Source of the DNA: DATKWS01 sp035529435
GTDB taxonomy: Bacteria > Krumholzibacteriota > Krumholzibacteriia > Krumholzibacteriales > Krumholzibacteriaceae
Reading direction: 5' to 3'
DNA: 10,988 bases
Assembly (NCBI GenBank): GCA_035529435.1
Contig: DATKWS010000214.1
Span: 1 to 10,988 of the forward strand
The notes below the pieces were generated by a model. The model saw nothing but the letters and a program-made list of their open reading frames with translations, was not told where the DNA came from and did no database searches. Positions 1-6,773 of this stretch are shown piece after piece. The translations under genes were made by a program, and so were the position numbers. The first letter of the stretch is position 1; every line of letters starts with the position of its first letter.

Positions 1-1
1 C

Positions 2-310
2 GAGCTCGCCCCGGTCGAGGCGATCGACACCGGGCGCGGCGACATACGGGAACTGCTGCTCGCACGGGATGATCTCTATTACCGCGCCGTGCAGGGGGAC
101 CGGGCGGATATCACGTTCCACGTGCCGGCCGCCTGCCGGGATATGGAGCAAACGCTGATACTGAAAACCTCGGGATATTACAACTTCATACTCGATGAGG
201 ATAAGGAGATGCCCTTCCTGTCCAAGGTCTGGCAGGCGGTGAAACGGCAGGGGATCGACGGATACTCACTCGAGAAATACCGGGAGATTCGGGAGCAGGT
301 GGAATTCTAG
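2..310 (+). CDS. C-terminal fragment of an unidentified protein (5' end outside window)
   Basis: The frame is open from the window edge and ends at TAG 308-310, giving 102 visible residues. A GTG at 89 is in frame, but coding-like sequence (ending in RELLLARDDLYYRA) continues upstream of it, so the GTG is not the start. The visible part has an alternating pattern, GDRADITFHVP followed by QTLILKTSGYYNF, suggesting a beta-sandwich edge. A charged, probably helical tail rich in E, K and R follows. The pattern of a 'GD' strand and then a 'GYY' strand faintly recalls the C-terminal part of ASPIC/UnbV-type proteins with FG-GAP repeats; this is a weak resemblance and not a call. No membrane segment or catalytic motif is visible. 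Its stop lies 12 nt before a Shine-Dalgarno-like GGAG and on the same strand as the radical SAM train, so it could be the preceding gene of the same operon. Confidence 0.7.
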   Translation, partial: ELAPVEAIDTGRGDIRELLLARDDLYYRAVQGDRADITFHVPAACRDMEQTLILKTSGYYNFILDEDKEMPFLSKVWQAVKRQGIDGYSLEKYREIREQVEF

Positions 311-323
311 AATATTTTTTAAC

Positions 324-327
324 GGAG
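324..327 (+). promoter_or_regulatory. Shine-Dalgarno-like GGAG without a matching start codon
   Basis: GGAG sits in the short gap after the upstream stop. In the frame of the next gene the codons at the expected distance are GTC (332), ACG (335) and ACG (338), none of them a standard start. The first standard start in frame is TTG at 362, 34 nt away and preceded by a pyrimidine-rich stretch with no ribosome binding site. Confidence 0.35.
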
Positions 328-361
328 CGCTGTCACGACGAAATCCCTCCATTCCCTTTTT

Positions 362-1432
362 TTGAAGCCCTCGCTGCATTGCACGGCCCGGTGCATACAC
401 TGCGAGCCGAGGCGATCCTTTTACCGCTCGAGAGTCGGTCCCACACTCGCGTTCGAAGAGTATGCCTCCATCATCAGGGAGGCCGTGGGCCTGGGAGCCC
501 GTTCGCTTCATGTGAGCGGGGGCGAGCCGACGCTCTATCCGCACCTCGCCCGGCTCATGCACGAGGGAGATCGCCTGAACCTGTATACCGTTCTCAACAC
601 GAACGGGAGCCTCATCACCCGGGAGCTGGCCGGGGATCTCGTCCGCAGCGGTTTGCGCTCCGTCATCATCTCGATTCACGGCGATTCGGCGGAAAGACAC
701 GATGCGATCAGACGGAGGGCGGGCAATTTCGACGAGGTGGTGCGGGCGGTCGAGATACTCAGGGAACTGAGAGATACATCCCGCCCGAAACTGCTCATCT
801 CGACGCAGACGATCGTGACGAAAAACAACTACACGGATCTTCCCGGCATCATCGACCTGGTGTGCCGGCTGGACGTGGACGCCCACGGATTGTCCTATAT
901 CGAGGGGGATTTCGATCTCGAATATTCGCTGACGATGGAAGATATCGGGATATTGCGAAGCGAGGTGCTGCCGGAAGTCGTATCGCGGCTGAAGAGGCAC
1001 GCATTCAAGAACGTGATCCTGAAGTGGGCGGCGATACAGTTGGTTTCGAGGTTGTACGGCGGAACGATTGAAAGACGGCGGGACATGAGCCGCGGCATCT
1101 ATAACGGAAAGAGGGGCGATGCCGGCTGCAGGACCCCCGCGGGGTTTGTCATGATCCTCGCCGACGGAAGCGTGCTCCCCTGCAACATGGTCGAGTATAC
1201 CGACGGACCCATTCTCGGAAATGTGAAGACGAGCAGATTGGAAGAGATAATACACAGCGAGAGATGGCTCGATTTTACGAGGAACGGGTACGACTACTGC
1301 CGGAACTGCCCGACGCATATGCACTTTCATATTCCGATATCGGCCAATCTGCGAAAGCTCCTGCCGCTCGCGCGGCGGAATCCGGCGTACGAGCAGAAAT
1401 CGATCTTCAGGCGATTGTCGGAAGCGATGTGA
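362..1432 (+). CDS. Radical SAM protein with SPASM/twitch-like C-terminus (radical SAM 1)
   Basis: This is a radical SAM enzyme: it should bind a [4Fe-4S] cluster and cleave S-adenosylmethionine to start radical chemistry on an unknown substrate. From the TTG at 362 it has 356 residues. The cluster motif CxxxCxxC is C7, C11, C14 and the SAM-binding GGEP motif is residues 53-56. The C-terminal cysteines C256, C274, C313 and C316 (C-x17-C, then CxxC) surround an 'ADGSVLPC' turn typical of SPASM/twitch domains, so an auxiliary FeS cluster is likely. The start is doubtful. The frame is open back to the stop at 320-322, and the codons before 362 read SLHSLFL, which fits the usual first beta strand leading into the cysteine motif; the real start is therefore probably near 332-338, at a non-standard or mutated codon. 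The stop TGA at 1430-1432 abuts the next gene. Confidence 0.85.
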   Translation: MKPSLHCTARCIHCEPRRSFYRSRVGPTLAFEEYASIIREAVGLGARSLHVSGGEPTLYPHLARLMHEGDRLNLYTVLNTNGSLITRELAGDLVRSGLRSVIISIHGDSAERHDAIRRRAGNFDEVVRAVEILRELRDTSRPKLLISTQTIVTKNNYTDLPGIIDLVCRLDVDAHGLSYIEGDFDLEYSLTMEDIGILRSEVLPEVVSRLKRHAFKNVILKWAAIQLVSRLYGGTIERRRDMSRGIYNGKRGDAGCRTPAGFVMILADGSVLPCNMVEYTDGPILGNVKTSRLEEIIHSERWLDFTRNGYDYCRNCPTHMHFHIPISANLRKLLPLARRNPAYEQKSIFRRLSEAM

Positions 1433-1434
1433 CG

Positions 1435-2478
1435 ATGGTCAAGACGCTGATGAATGTGTTCCGCAATCTCCTCTACTGCATGATACACCGGGAAGGTGCA
1501 TGCACGGCGCTCTGCCCCCTCTATCATATAACGCCCTTCTGCAATCTGAGCTGCGCCTACTGCGACGGCTTTCCCGAACTCGGATTGCCGCGGGACAAGG
1601 CCGCCGCCGGCGTTCGCGCCGATGCATATTCGTTTCAGCTCGCGACAAACGATGTCAAGAGACTCCTCGGCATACTGCGGGGAAGCTTTGACTTCCTCTT
1701 CGTGACCGGGGGAGAGCCACTCGTGCGGGACGATATCGAGGAAATACTCGATTTCGCCGGTTCCCTCCGATTCAACGGCATCTCGATCAACACGAATTCC
1801 GTCCTGCTGCCGGAAAAAGAACGCATTCTGGGGCACATATCCAATCTAGTGATAAGCCTCGACATGCTCGATACCGGCAGGTATGGCGACATAATGGGGT
1901 GCGGGAAGGCAACGGCGGAGCAGATAACACGGAATGTCGTTCGGTACAAGGAGCTCGAAAAGCGCTACGGGTATAGATTGACGGTCCACACGGTGATCCT
2001 GCCGGGCGGCGTCGATACGGCCGAGGAGGTGCTCGAGTTCTGCCTGGAACGTGACATCGCCGTCTGCCTCAGCCCGCTTCAGATGGACTATGCGGCACAT
2101 GCGTCGTTGAGGGACGATGTGCGGTACGTGAATCTGATCGACCGCCTGATGGCGTTGAAGAGGCGGGGCGCCAAGATATCCGGTTCGTACGGCTATTACA
2201 GGAACATCAGGGATTTCGATCCGTACCGCTGCATCCCCACGCTGATTCCGCGGATACTGCCGGATGGAACGATTCTCTATCCGTGCCGCCCGGCGGGTGC
2301 CCGCGGGGGCAATATCCTGGACTTCGGCAGCTGGGAAAAAACGCTCGAGGATGCGGTGCGTTCGAATGGAAGGTTCGAGCGTTGCGACAGATCGTGCAGG
2401 ATACGGTGCTACATCGAACCGTCCATTCTCATGAATGATCCGGTTTCCTTTGTACGGGAGTTTCTCGGTCAGATATGA
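1435..2478 (+). CDS. Radical SAM protein with five C-terminal cysteines (radical SAM 2)
   Basis: This is a radical SAM enzyme of 347 residues with an unknown substrate. The cluster motif is C36, C40, C43 (CNLSCAYC) preceded by LYHITPF, and GGEP is residues 92-95. The C-terminal part has C266-x17-C284 around a 'PDGTILYPC' turn, then C317, C321 and C325 (C-x3-C-x3-C), followed by an IEPS segment and a short helix. This is a SPASM-like auxiliary cluster site with a spacing different from that of its neighbours. Two extra cysteines, C23 and C27, lie upstream of the SAM motif. The start is either ATG 1435 or the in-frame GTG at 1429, which overlaps the upstream TGA as GTGA; GGAAG at 1420-1424 could serve either. 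A longer open frame back to 1264 only shadows radical SAM 1 in another frame. The stop overlaps the next ATG (ATGA, 2475-2478), indicating translational coupling. Confidence 0.9.
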   Translation: MVKTLMNVFRNLLYCMIHREGACTALCPLYHITPFCNLSCAYCDGFPELGLPRDKAAAGVRADAYSFQLATNDVKRLLGILRGSFDFLFVTGGEPLVRDDIEEILDFAGSLRFNGISINTNSVLLPEKERILGHISNLVISLDMLDTGRYGDIMGCGKATAEQITRNVVRYKELEKRYGYRLTVHTVILPGGVDTAEEVLEFCLERDIAVCLSPLQMDYAAHASLRDDVRYVNLIDRLMALKRRGAKISGSYGYYRNIRDFDPYRCIPTLIPRILPDGTILYPCRPAGARGGNILDFGSWEKTLEDAVRSNGRFERCDRSCRIRCYIEPSILMNDPVSFVREFLGQI

Positions 2479-3614
2479 CAAGAAAGAAAATATTGTGCCT
2501 TCTCTCGGATATCGGGGGCGCGCACGTCAGCATTGCGCGGGTGTTCGAAGAGAACCTGAAAAAGGATTTCGATTTCCCCATCGTCGATCTATATAGGGAG
2601 ACCAGCGCCTTCTGCTACGGCTCATTGAAGCTGTATGCGCGCGTTCTCCGTGATTTCCCCCGTTTTTACAACTTCTTCTACGATTTCAACGACAAGAGGA
2701 TACTGTGGAATGCTATTTACAGATGCTTCATAAAACGTCTCATGATGGACCGGACAAAGGATCTCATCCTCGCCGAGCGCCCCGACGCCGTAGTGAGCCT
2801 CTTCGCCCTGACTTCACGGATCGCGGCCGATGCCCGTGCCGAGCTCGGGCTCGAGGGGGAGTTGCCGCTCATCGTCTTCGTGGTCGATCCGTTCACGATT
2901 CACCTGTCCTGGGTGGAACCGAGGACCGACCTGTATCTCGTGCCGAGCTTGGACGGCAGGAGATTTCTCGCATCACGCGGGGTGAAGCAGGAAACGATGA
3001 GAATCATCAGGTATCCGGTGAAAAGCGTGTTCGGGGAGAAATACGATAGGGTGGAATTGAGAAAGAAGCACGGTATCGACGCATCGGTGAGAACGGTTTT
3101 GATCATGGGCGGGGGTGACGGCGTATTACCGGCGGACGAGATATCGCGTGTGCTCCTCCGGGAGGACGGCGATGTGCAGGTGATCGCCGTCGCGGGAAGA
3201 AACAGGGTGCTCTTTCACGATCTCGAGGCTTCGGCGGCGAAGTGGAACGGCCGGATGAAGGTCTTCGGGTATACCGATATCGTTCACGAGTTGATGACGC
3301 TTGCCGACGTCGTCGTAACGAAGCCGGGACCTTCGACGATCATGGAAGCGATCGAATCCGAATTGCCGGTAGTTCTCACGGGATTCGTCCCCCGGCAGGA
3401 AGAGGGGAACATAGACTATGTCGTCTCGCACGAGCTGGGGGTATACATACGCCTGAAGGAGATTTCGCGGGTGTGTGCGTATCTGCACGACGAAAACTGG
3501 ATCGGCAGGGTGAGAAGAAACATGAATATCATGAAAAGATCGTTTCCCGATGCGACGGGCGTTGACGAGATACGGAGAATTGTCGGGCGGGCCGATGATC
3601 CCAGGGTTCACTAA
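2475..3614 (+). CDS. GT28 / MGDG-synthase-like glycosyltransferase
   Basis: This is a GT-B fold glycosyltransferase of 379 residues, related to MGDG synthase, UgtP-type processive diacylglycerol glucosyltransferases and MurG. These families move a sugar from a UDP donor to a lipid at the inner face of the membrane. The N-terminal acceptor-side motif SDIGGAH (residues 11-17) corresponds to the SDTGGGH of the family, with H17 in the catalytic position. The donor half opens at IMGGGDG (around 210-216). It contains FGYTDIVHEL, the donor-binding VTKPGPSTIMEA (K283-P284-G285 inside it) and RQEEGN (307-312), all typical of this branch. The Gly to Ala change in GGAH and the Pro after KPG depart slightly from the common forms. 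No membrane segment is evident, so it is probably a peripheral membrane protein. Its position between four radical SAM genes and a UDP-xylose synthase suggests a glycolipid or glycoconjugate pathway. Its donor and acceptor cannot be read from the sequence. Confidence 0.85.
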   Translation: MTRKKILCLLSDIGGAHVSIARVFEENLKKDFDFPIVDLYRETSAFCYGSLKLYARVLRDFPRFYNFFYDFNDKRILWNAIYRCFIKRLMMDRTKDLILAERPDAVVSLFALTSRIAADARAELGLEGELPLIVFVVDPFTIHLSWVEPRTDLYLVPSLDGRRFLASRGVKQETMRIIRYPVKSVFGEKYDRVELRKKHGIDASVRTVLIMGGGDGVLPADEISRVLLREDGDVQVIAVAGRNRVLFHDLEASAAKWNGRMKVFGYTDIVHELMTLADVVVTKPGPSTIMEAIESELPVVLTGFVPRQEEGNIDYVVSHELGVYIRLKEISRVCAYLHDENWIGRVRRNMNIMKRSFPDATGVDEIRRIVGRADDPRVH

Positions 3615-4554
3615 ATACGCAAGGACATTGTACTATGTCTCCCGGAATGTACTGCGGGGAAGCGGTATCTATCCATTCTACGCCTCGTTCAAGATCACAT
3701 CGCGGTGCGGCTCGAGCTGCTCTCACTGCTACGTGCCGCGGGAGGAGCCGGTATCCGATCTGGACACGGAAGCGGCGAAAACCGTGATACGGAATCTCGC
3801 CTCTTCGAGCACCTTCGTGTTGACCCTCGAAGGGGGCGAGCCGTTCCTGCGGGATGATGTCGGGGAACTTCTCGCGTTCGCATACTCGTTCCCCGTCTTC
3901 GTGAGCGTTGTCACGTCGTATCCGGATATTTCGATGGAGCGGCACTTCCGTCTTTCGCGATATATCGATTTTCTGCAGATCAGCATCGACGAATATCACG
4001 GCAACATGCATCTGCTCGACCGGCTCGGCGGGATCGCCGGTGCGTGGCGGACGAGGGTATGCGTTCAAACCGTTGTTTCGGCAAAGACGGTGCACGCGAT
4101 GGAGGCAAAAGCGCGCGCGGCATATACGCAGGGGTGCAAAATTCTCTTCATCCCCCTTTCACTCCTCTACCCCGACATGGCGGAGCTCCGGCCGGAGCGT
4201 GGAGCATTCGTTCAGGCGGTGCGGATGCTGAAGAAAAAATATCCGAAAACCGTCATGAGCTCTTCGCGCTTTCTCGATTCGTTCGATAAGCGCGGCGGCT
4301 GCTCGAGCTCGACCATTATTATCGATTCGGACGGCGGTCTCTTCTATCCGTGCCATATCCTAAAGACGAAGCCGTTCAGCCTCCTCGACGGACGGCTGCA
4401 TGATTTTGTGCTGTCCGAGGAGGCGTTGAGACTGCGTGCGCGGATGCGCGGTTGCTCAAAGACGTGTGGCTGGTATCAATATTGTGCGGTATCGTTTGCA
4501 TCCGCGAGGCATGTGCCGGGCGATATATGCTCGAGCCTGGAGAGGATCAGATGA
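3595..4554 (+). CDS. Radical SAM protein with six C-terminal cysteines (radical SAM 3)
   Basis: This is a compact radical SAM enzyme of 319 residues. The cluster motif is C38, C42, C45 (CGSSCSHC), led in by YPFYASFKITSR, and the SAM-binding GGEP is residues 80-83. C-terminal cysteines are C236-x16-C253 around a 'SDGGLFYPC' turn, then C287, C291, C297 (C-x3-C-x5-C) and C312, again implying an auxiliary FeS cluster but with a third spacing pattern. ATG 3595 was chosen: it overlaps the glycosyltransferase by 20 nt and has purine-rich GGGCGGG just upstream. The earlier in-frame ATG at 3550 would overlap by 65 nt and add an unconserved-looking, Arg-rich leader. The stop forms ATGA with the next start. 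The substrate is unknown; close coupling to the glycosyltransferase suggests they act on the same pathway. Confidence 0.88.
   Translation: MIPGFTKYARTLYYVSRNVLRGSGIYPFYASFKITSRCGSSCSHCYVPREEPVSDLDTEAAKTVIRNLASSSTFVLTLEGGEPFLRDDVGELLAFAYSFPVFVSVVTSYPDISMERHFRLSRYIDFLQISIDEYHGNMHLLDRLGGIAGAWRTRVCVQTVVSAKTVHAMEAKARAAYTQGCKILFIPLSLLYPDMAELRPERGAFVQAVRMLKKKYPKTVMSSSRFLDSFDKRGGCSSSTIIIDSDGGLFYPCHILKTKPFSLLDGRLHDFVLSEEALRLRARMRGCSKTCGWYQYCAVSFASARHVPGDICSSLERIR
4539..4545 (+). promoter_or_regulatory. Ribosome binding site of radical SAM 4
   Basis: GGAGAGG lies 5 nt before ATG 4551. It fixes the start of radical SAM 4 there and not at the in-frame TTG 4452, which lies deep inside radical SAM 3. Confidence 0.75.
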
Positions 4555-5603
4555 ACAGGGAAGCGGCAGGGAAGATCCGCGGATTTATCAAGGAGCGCAG
4601 CCGGTCGGTCCTCTTCGGCGGCTGCGCGCTCGAGATGTACCTCATCCTCGATTACGTGAGAAGCGGCGGGCGCGGGCGCCCCACGCGGAAGCCGAGGATG
4701 ATCCAGATCGAGCCCACGAGAAAATGCAACCTGAGTTGTTCGATGTGCCTGAGAAGAACGGACGGATCGGATTCGAGCATGAGCTTTGAATTTTTCAGGG
4801 AGATCATCTCGCGGGATTTCGACTATCGCCACTTCCTGCTCCTGTACGGTCAGGGCGAGCCGTTTCTGGCCGGGGATCTATTCAAGATGATTCGATACGA
4901 GCGGTCGCGCGGCAATTTCGTCACCACCGTCACGAACGGAACGATCATGGATGATGATATCATCGGGGAGATCGTTCGGTCGGATCTCAACATGCTCAGG
5001 ATATCGCTCGATGGGGCCGGTGAGCGGACGTATAACGCCGTGCGGAGGGACGCCGATTTCAACCGGGTGATGAGCAACATCGAGCGGCTCGCCGGTTCCA
5101 TGAATGAGCATCGCGCTCGCCCGGCGCTTGCCCTCACCTTCATGGCGATGAAAGAGAATTACCGGGATATGCCGGCAATGGTTCGTATCGCATCGCGGCT
5201 GGGAATCGATTACCTAGAGATCAAGGATCTCCCGCCGTATGCCGACAGTCCCGTCAAGCCGCTTTCGGTGGAAATGACGGAGGATGCGGATATACGGGAT
5301 GATATCGAGGGAACGGTACGAGCAATGAAGGAGGAAGCGAAAAAGAGCGGCGTGCACCTGATCATGACAAAATTCCATTGCCTTGCCGGCACGGGCGACT
5401 GCATGAATCCGTGGTTCAAGACATTTGTAACCTGGGACGGAAAGGTCAAGGTATGCAGCAAACTCTTTGCCGCATCCGTGCCGGCCATGGGGGATCTCGG
5501 AGAGATGACGTTCGATGAGATATGGACCGGCCCGCGATACGAAGCGGTGAGAGCCAAGACCAAGCGCGGTATCGTGCCGTTTGAAGAGTGCAGGATCGTG
5601 TGA
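4551..5603 (+). CDS. Radical SAM/SPASM protein, last SPASM cysteine apparently missing (radical SAM 4)
   Basis: This is a radical SAM enzyme of 350 residues and the most conventional SPASM type of the four. The cluster motif is C59, C63, C66 (CNLSCSMC) after IQIEPTRK, and the SAM motif is the variant GQGEP (100-104). The C-terminal region has C277, C284 and C302 with W288 and 'TWDGKVKVC'. It then continues through 'MGDLGEMTFDEIW' and a 'YEAVR' helix to FEEC with C347. This is the SPASM layout seen in many peptide- and sugar-modifying enzymes, but such domains normally end with a CxxC pair and here the protein stops as CRIV. In the +1 frame the valine codon region reads Cys (TGT 5599-5601), restoring CRIC and continuing in frame into the decarboxylase. 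So the gene either has a genuinely short end or carries a one-base shift (mutation, assembly error or recoding). About 58 residues precede the cluster motif, longer than in radical SAM 1, 2 or 3. Confidence 0.88.
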   Translation: MNREAAGKIRGFIKERSRSVLFGGCALEMYLILDYVRSGGRGRPTRKPRMIQIEPTRKCNLSCSMCLRRTDGSDSSMSFEFFREIISRDFDYRHFLLLYGQGEPFLAGDLFKMIRYERSRGNFVTTVTNGTIMDDDIIGEIVRSDLNMLRISLDGAGERTYNAVRRDADFNRVMSNIERLAGSMNEHRARPALALTFMAMKENYRDMPAMVRIASRLGIDYLEIKDLPPYADSPVKPLSVEMTEDADIRDDIEGTVRAMKEEAKKSGVHLIMTKFHCLAGTGDCMNPWFKTFVTWDGKVKVCSKLFAASVPAMGDLGEMTFDEIWTGPRYEAVRAKTKRGIVPFEECRIV

Positions 5604-5605
5604 GA

Positions 5606-5611
5606 GAGGGG
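5606..5611 (+). promoter_or_regulatory. Ribosome binding site of the UDP-glucuronate decarboxylase
   Basis: GAGGGG ends 5 nt before ATG 5617 and supports that start over the in-frame TTG at 5581, which is still inside radical SAM 4. Confidence 0.65.
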
Positions 5612-5616
5612 CGGAA

Positions 5617-6591
5617 ATGATTGATACGAAGTCGAAGCGCATACTGGTAACGGGCGGAGCCGGGTTCCTCGGCTCGCATATCTGCGAGCGTCTCATTTCG
5701 GGGGGACACGAGGTAATCTGCCTCGACGATCTGTCCAGCGGATTGAAAGATAACATTTCGCGTCTGCTCGATGATCCGAAATTCGAGTTCATCGAACAGG
5801 ATGTGACGCAGCCGCTGTCCCTGCAGGTCGACGAGATATACAACCTTGCCTGCCCGGCCTCTCCCGCCTTCTACATGCGTGACCCGGTTCATACAATAAA
5901 GACGTGTGTCAACGGAGCGATAAACATGCTCGAACTGGCGCGCGAGCTGGATGCCGCGATTCTGCAGGCGTCGACGAGCGAGGTATACGGCGATCCCGAG
6001 CTGCACCCCCAAGCGGAGTCATACCGGGGCCGGGTCAATCCGATAGGAGTGCGCGGTTGTTATGCCGAGGGAAAGAGATGCGCCGAGTCCCTGTTTTTCG
6101 ATTACCGCAGGCGATATGGGACGAGGATCAAGATCGCGCGCATATTCAATACCTACGGACCCCGCATGCGTCCGGACGACGGACGTGTGATCTCGAATTT
6201 TATTGTCCAGACCCACGCGGAAAAACCACTCACGGTGTACGGCGACGGGAGGCAGACACGGGCGTTCTGTTATGTCGACGACATGGTGGACGGCCTGATC
6301 GGGCTCATGGAAACGGATGACCGGACGACGGGGCCGATCAATCTCGGATGCCCCGATGAGATCAGCATCCTTGACCTGGCCCGGCTCATTGCCCGTGAAA
6401 GTGCGGCGGAGCCCCTCGTGATCCATCTGCCGCAGCCGGGGGATGATCCGAGATGCAGGAAGCCGGACATAACGGAGGCGAAGGCGCTTTTACAGTGGGA
6501 GCCCACCGTGCCGTTGCGGGAAGGGATACGGCGCGTCATCGATCACTGCCGGTGTAATGCATGGGCACCCCCGGGAGGCGCCGGTGCGTGA
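5617..6591 (+). CDS. uxs: UDP-glucuronate decarboxylase (UDP-xylose synthase)
   Basis: This is a 324-residue extended SDR enzyme that should convert UDP-glucuronic acid to UDP-xylose with CO2 release, using bound NAD. The Rossmann motif GGAGFLG is residues 13-19 and the acidic residues after beta-2 are D37 and D38. The family hallmarks follow: YNLACPASP (75-83), TIKTCVNGAINM, and ASTSEVYGDPE with T120 and E122 of the active site. Next come the Tyr/Lys pair Y149 and K153, then FNTYGPRM, DGRVISNFI and YGDGRQTRAFCYVDD. Length and motif order match bacterial UXS throughout. One deviation is visible: the catalytic segment reads YAEGKR where most family members have YDEGKR. It is the last gene of the train, 13 nt after the radical SAM 4 stop. 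It probably supplies a pentose donor for a glycosyltransferase, perhaps the GT28 protein upstream, though such enzymes also feed other cell-surface polymers. Confidence 0.92.
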   Translation: MIDTKSKRILVTGGAGFLGSHICERLISGGHEVICLDDLSSGLKDNISRLLDDPKFEFIEQDVTQPLSLQVDEIYNLACPASPAFYMRDPVHTIKTCVNGAINMLELARELDAAILQASTSEVYGDPELHPQAESYRGRVNPIGVRGCYAEGKRCAESLFFDYRRRYGTRIKIARIFNTYGPRMRPDDGRVISNFIVQTHAEKPLTVYGDGRQTRAFCYVDDMVDGLIGLMETDDRTTGPINLGCPDEISILDLARLIARESAAEPLVIHLPQPGDDPRCRKPDITEAKALLQWEPTVPLREGIRRVIDHCRCNAWAPPGGAGA

Positions 6592-6773
6592 AGTATCGCC
6601 CTCCATTCATCGGTTCCGTTTGACTATTCCGAGGATTTGCTGTTAATCTCGTCGACAGGGAAGGTTCCCGTACGGTGGGTTTTTCACCCCGCATATCAAT
6701 GAACCTGGCGGGAGCGGGTCGACACGAGTCGTTCCACGCACCATCGAGAAATGTGCAAGAGAAAGGGTGGGTC
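6592..6773 (+). other. Intergenic region between UDP-xylose synthase and M48 peptidase
   Basis: This 182-nt stretch shows no convincing gene and no clear intrinsic terminator. It contains one sigma70-like promoter candidate (separate entry). AAGGGTGG at 6763-6770 is the ribosome binding site of the peptidase gene. An open frame from 6675 runs into the peptidase but encodes an unremarkable leader in front of the real signal peptide. Confidence 0.6.
6620..6647 (+). promoter_or_regulatory. Candidate sigma70-type promoter for the M48 peptidase
   Basis: TTGACT (6620-6625, five of six to consensus) and GTTAAT (6642-6647, four of six) are separated by 16 nt. Transcription would start near 6654, giving a leader of about 120 nt. 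The call rests on pattern only. Confidence 0.35.

Noticed and set aside
266..1330. Long minus-strand open frame (354 codons) opposite radical SAM 1
   Set aside because: It is a shadow of a clear radical SAM gene; the encoded sequence is rich in R, H and P with no recognisable domain, as expected for antisense frames of GC-rich genes.
1264..1434. Upstream start for radical SAM 2 at ATG 1264
   Set aside because: It would overlap radical SAM 1 by about 170 nt; GTG 1429 or ATG 1435 sits at the upstream stop with a ribosome binding site nearby.
362..6591. A RiPP precursor peptide within the radical SAM train
   Set aside because: Adjacent genes overlap or are separated by no more than 13 nt, so no room exists for a separate small gene; a precursor could still lie outside the window.
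6674..6688. Possible hairpin terminator GGTG...CACC with a T-rich loop
   Set aside because: The stem is only 4 bp, the T run is in the loop and not after the stem, and it lies downstream of the candidate promoter.
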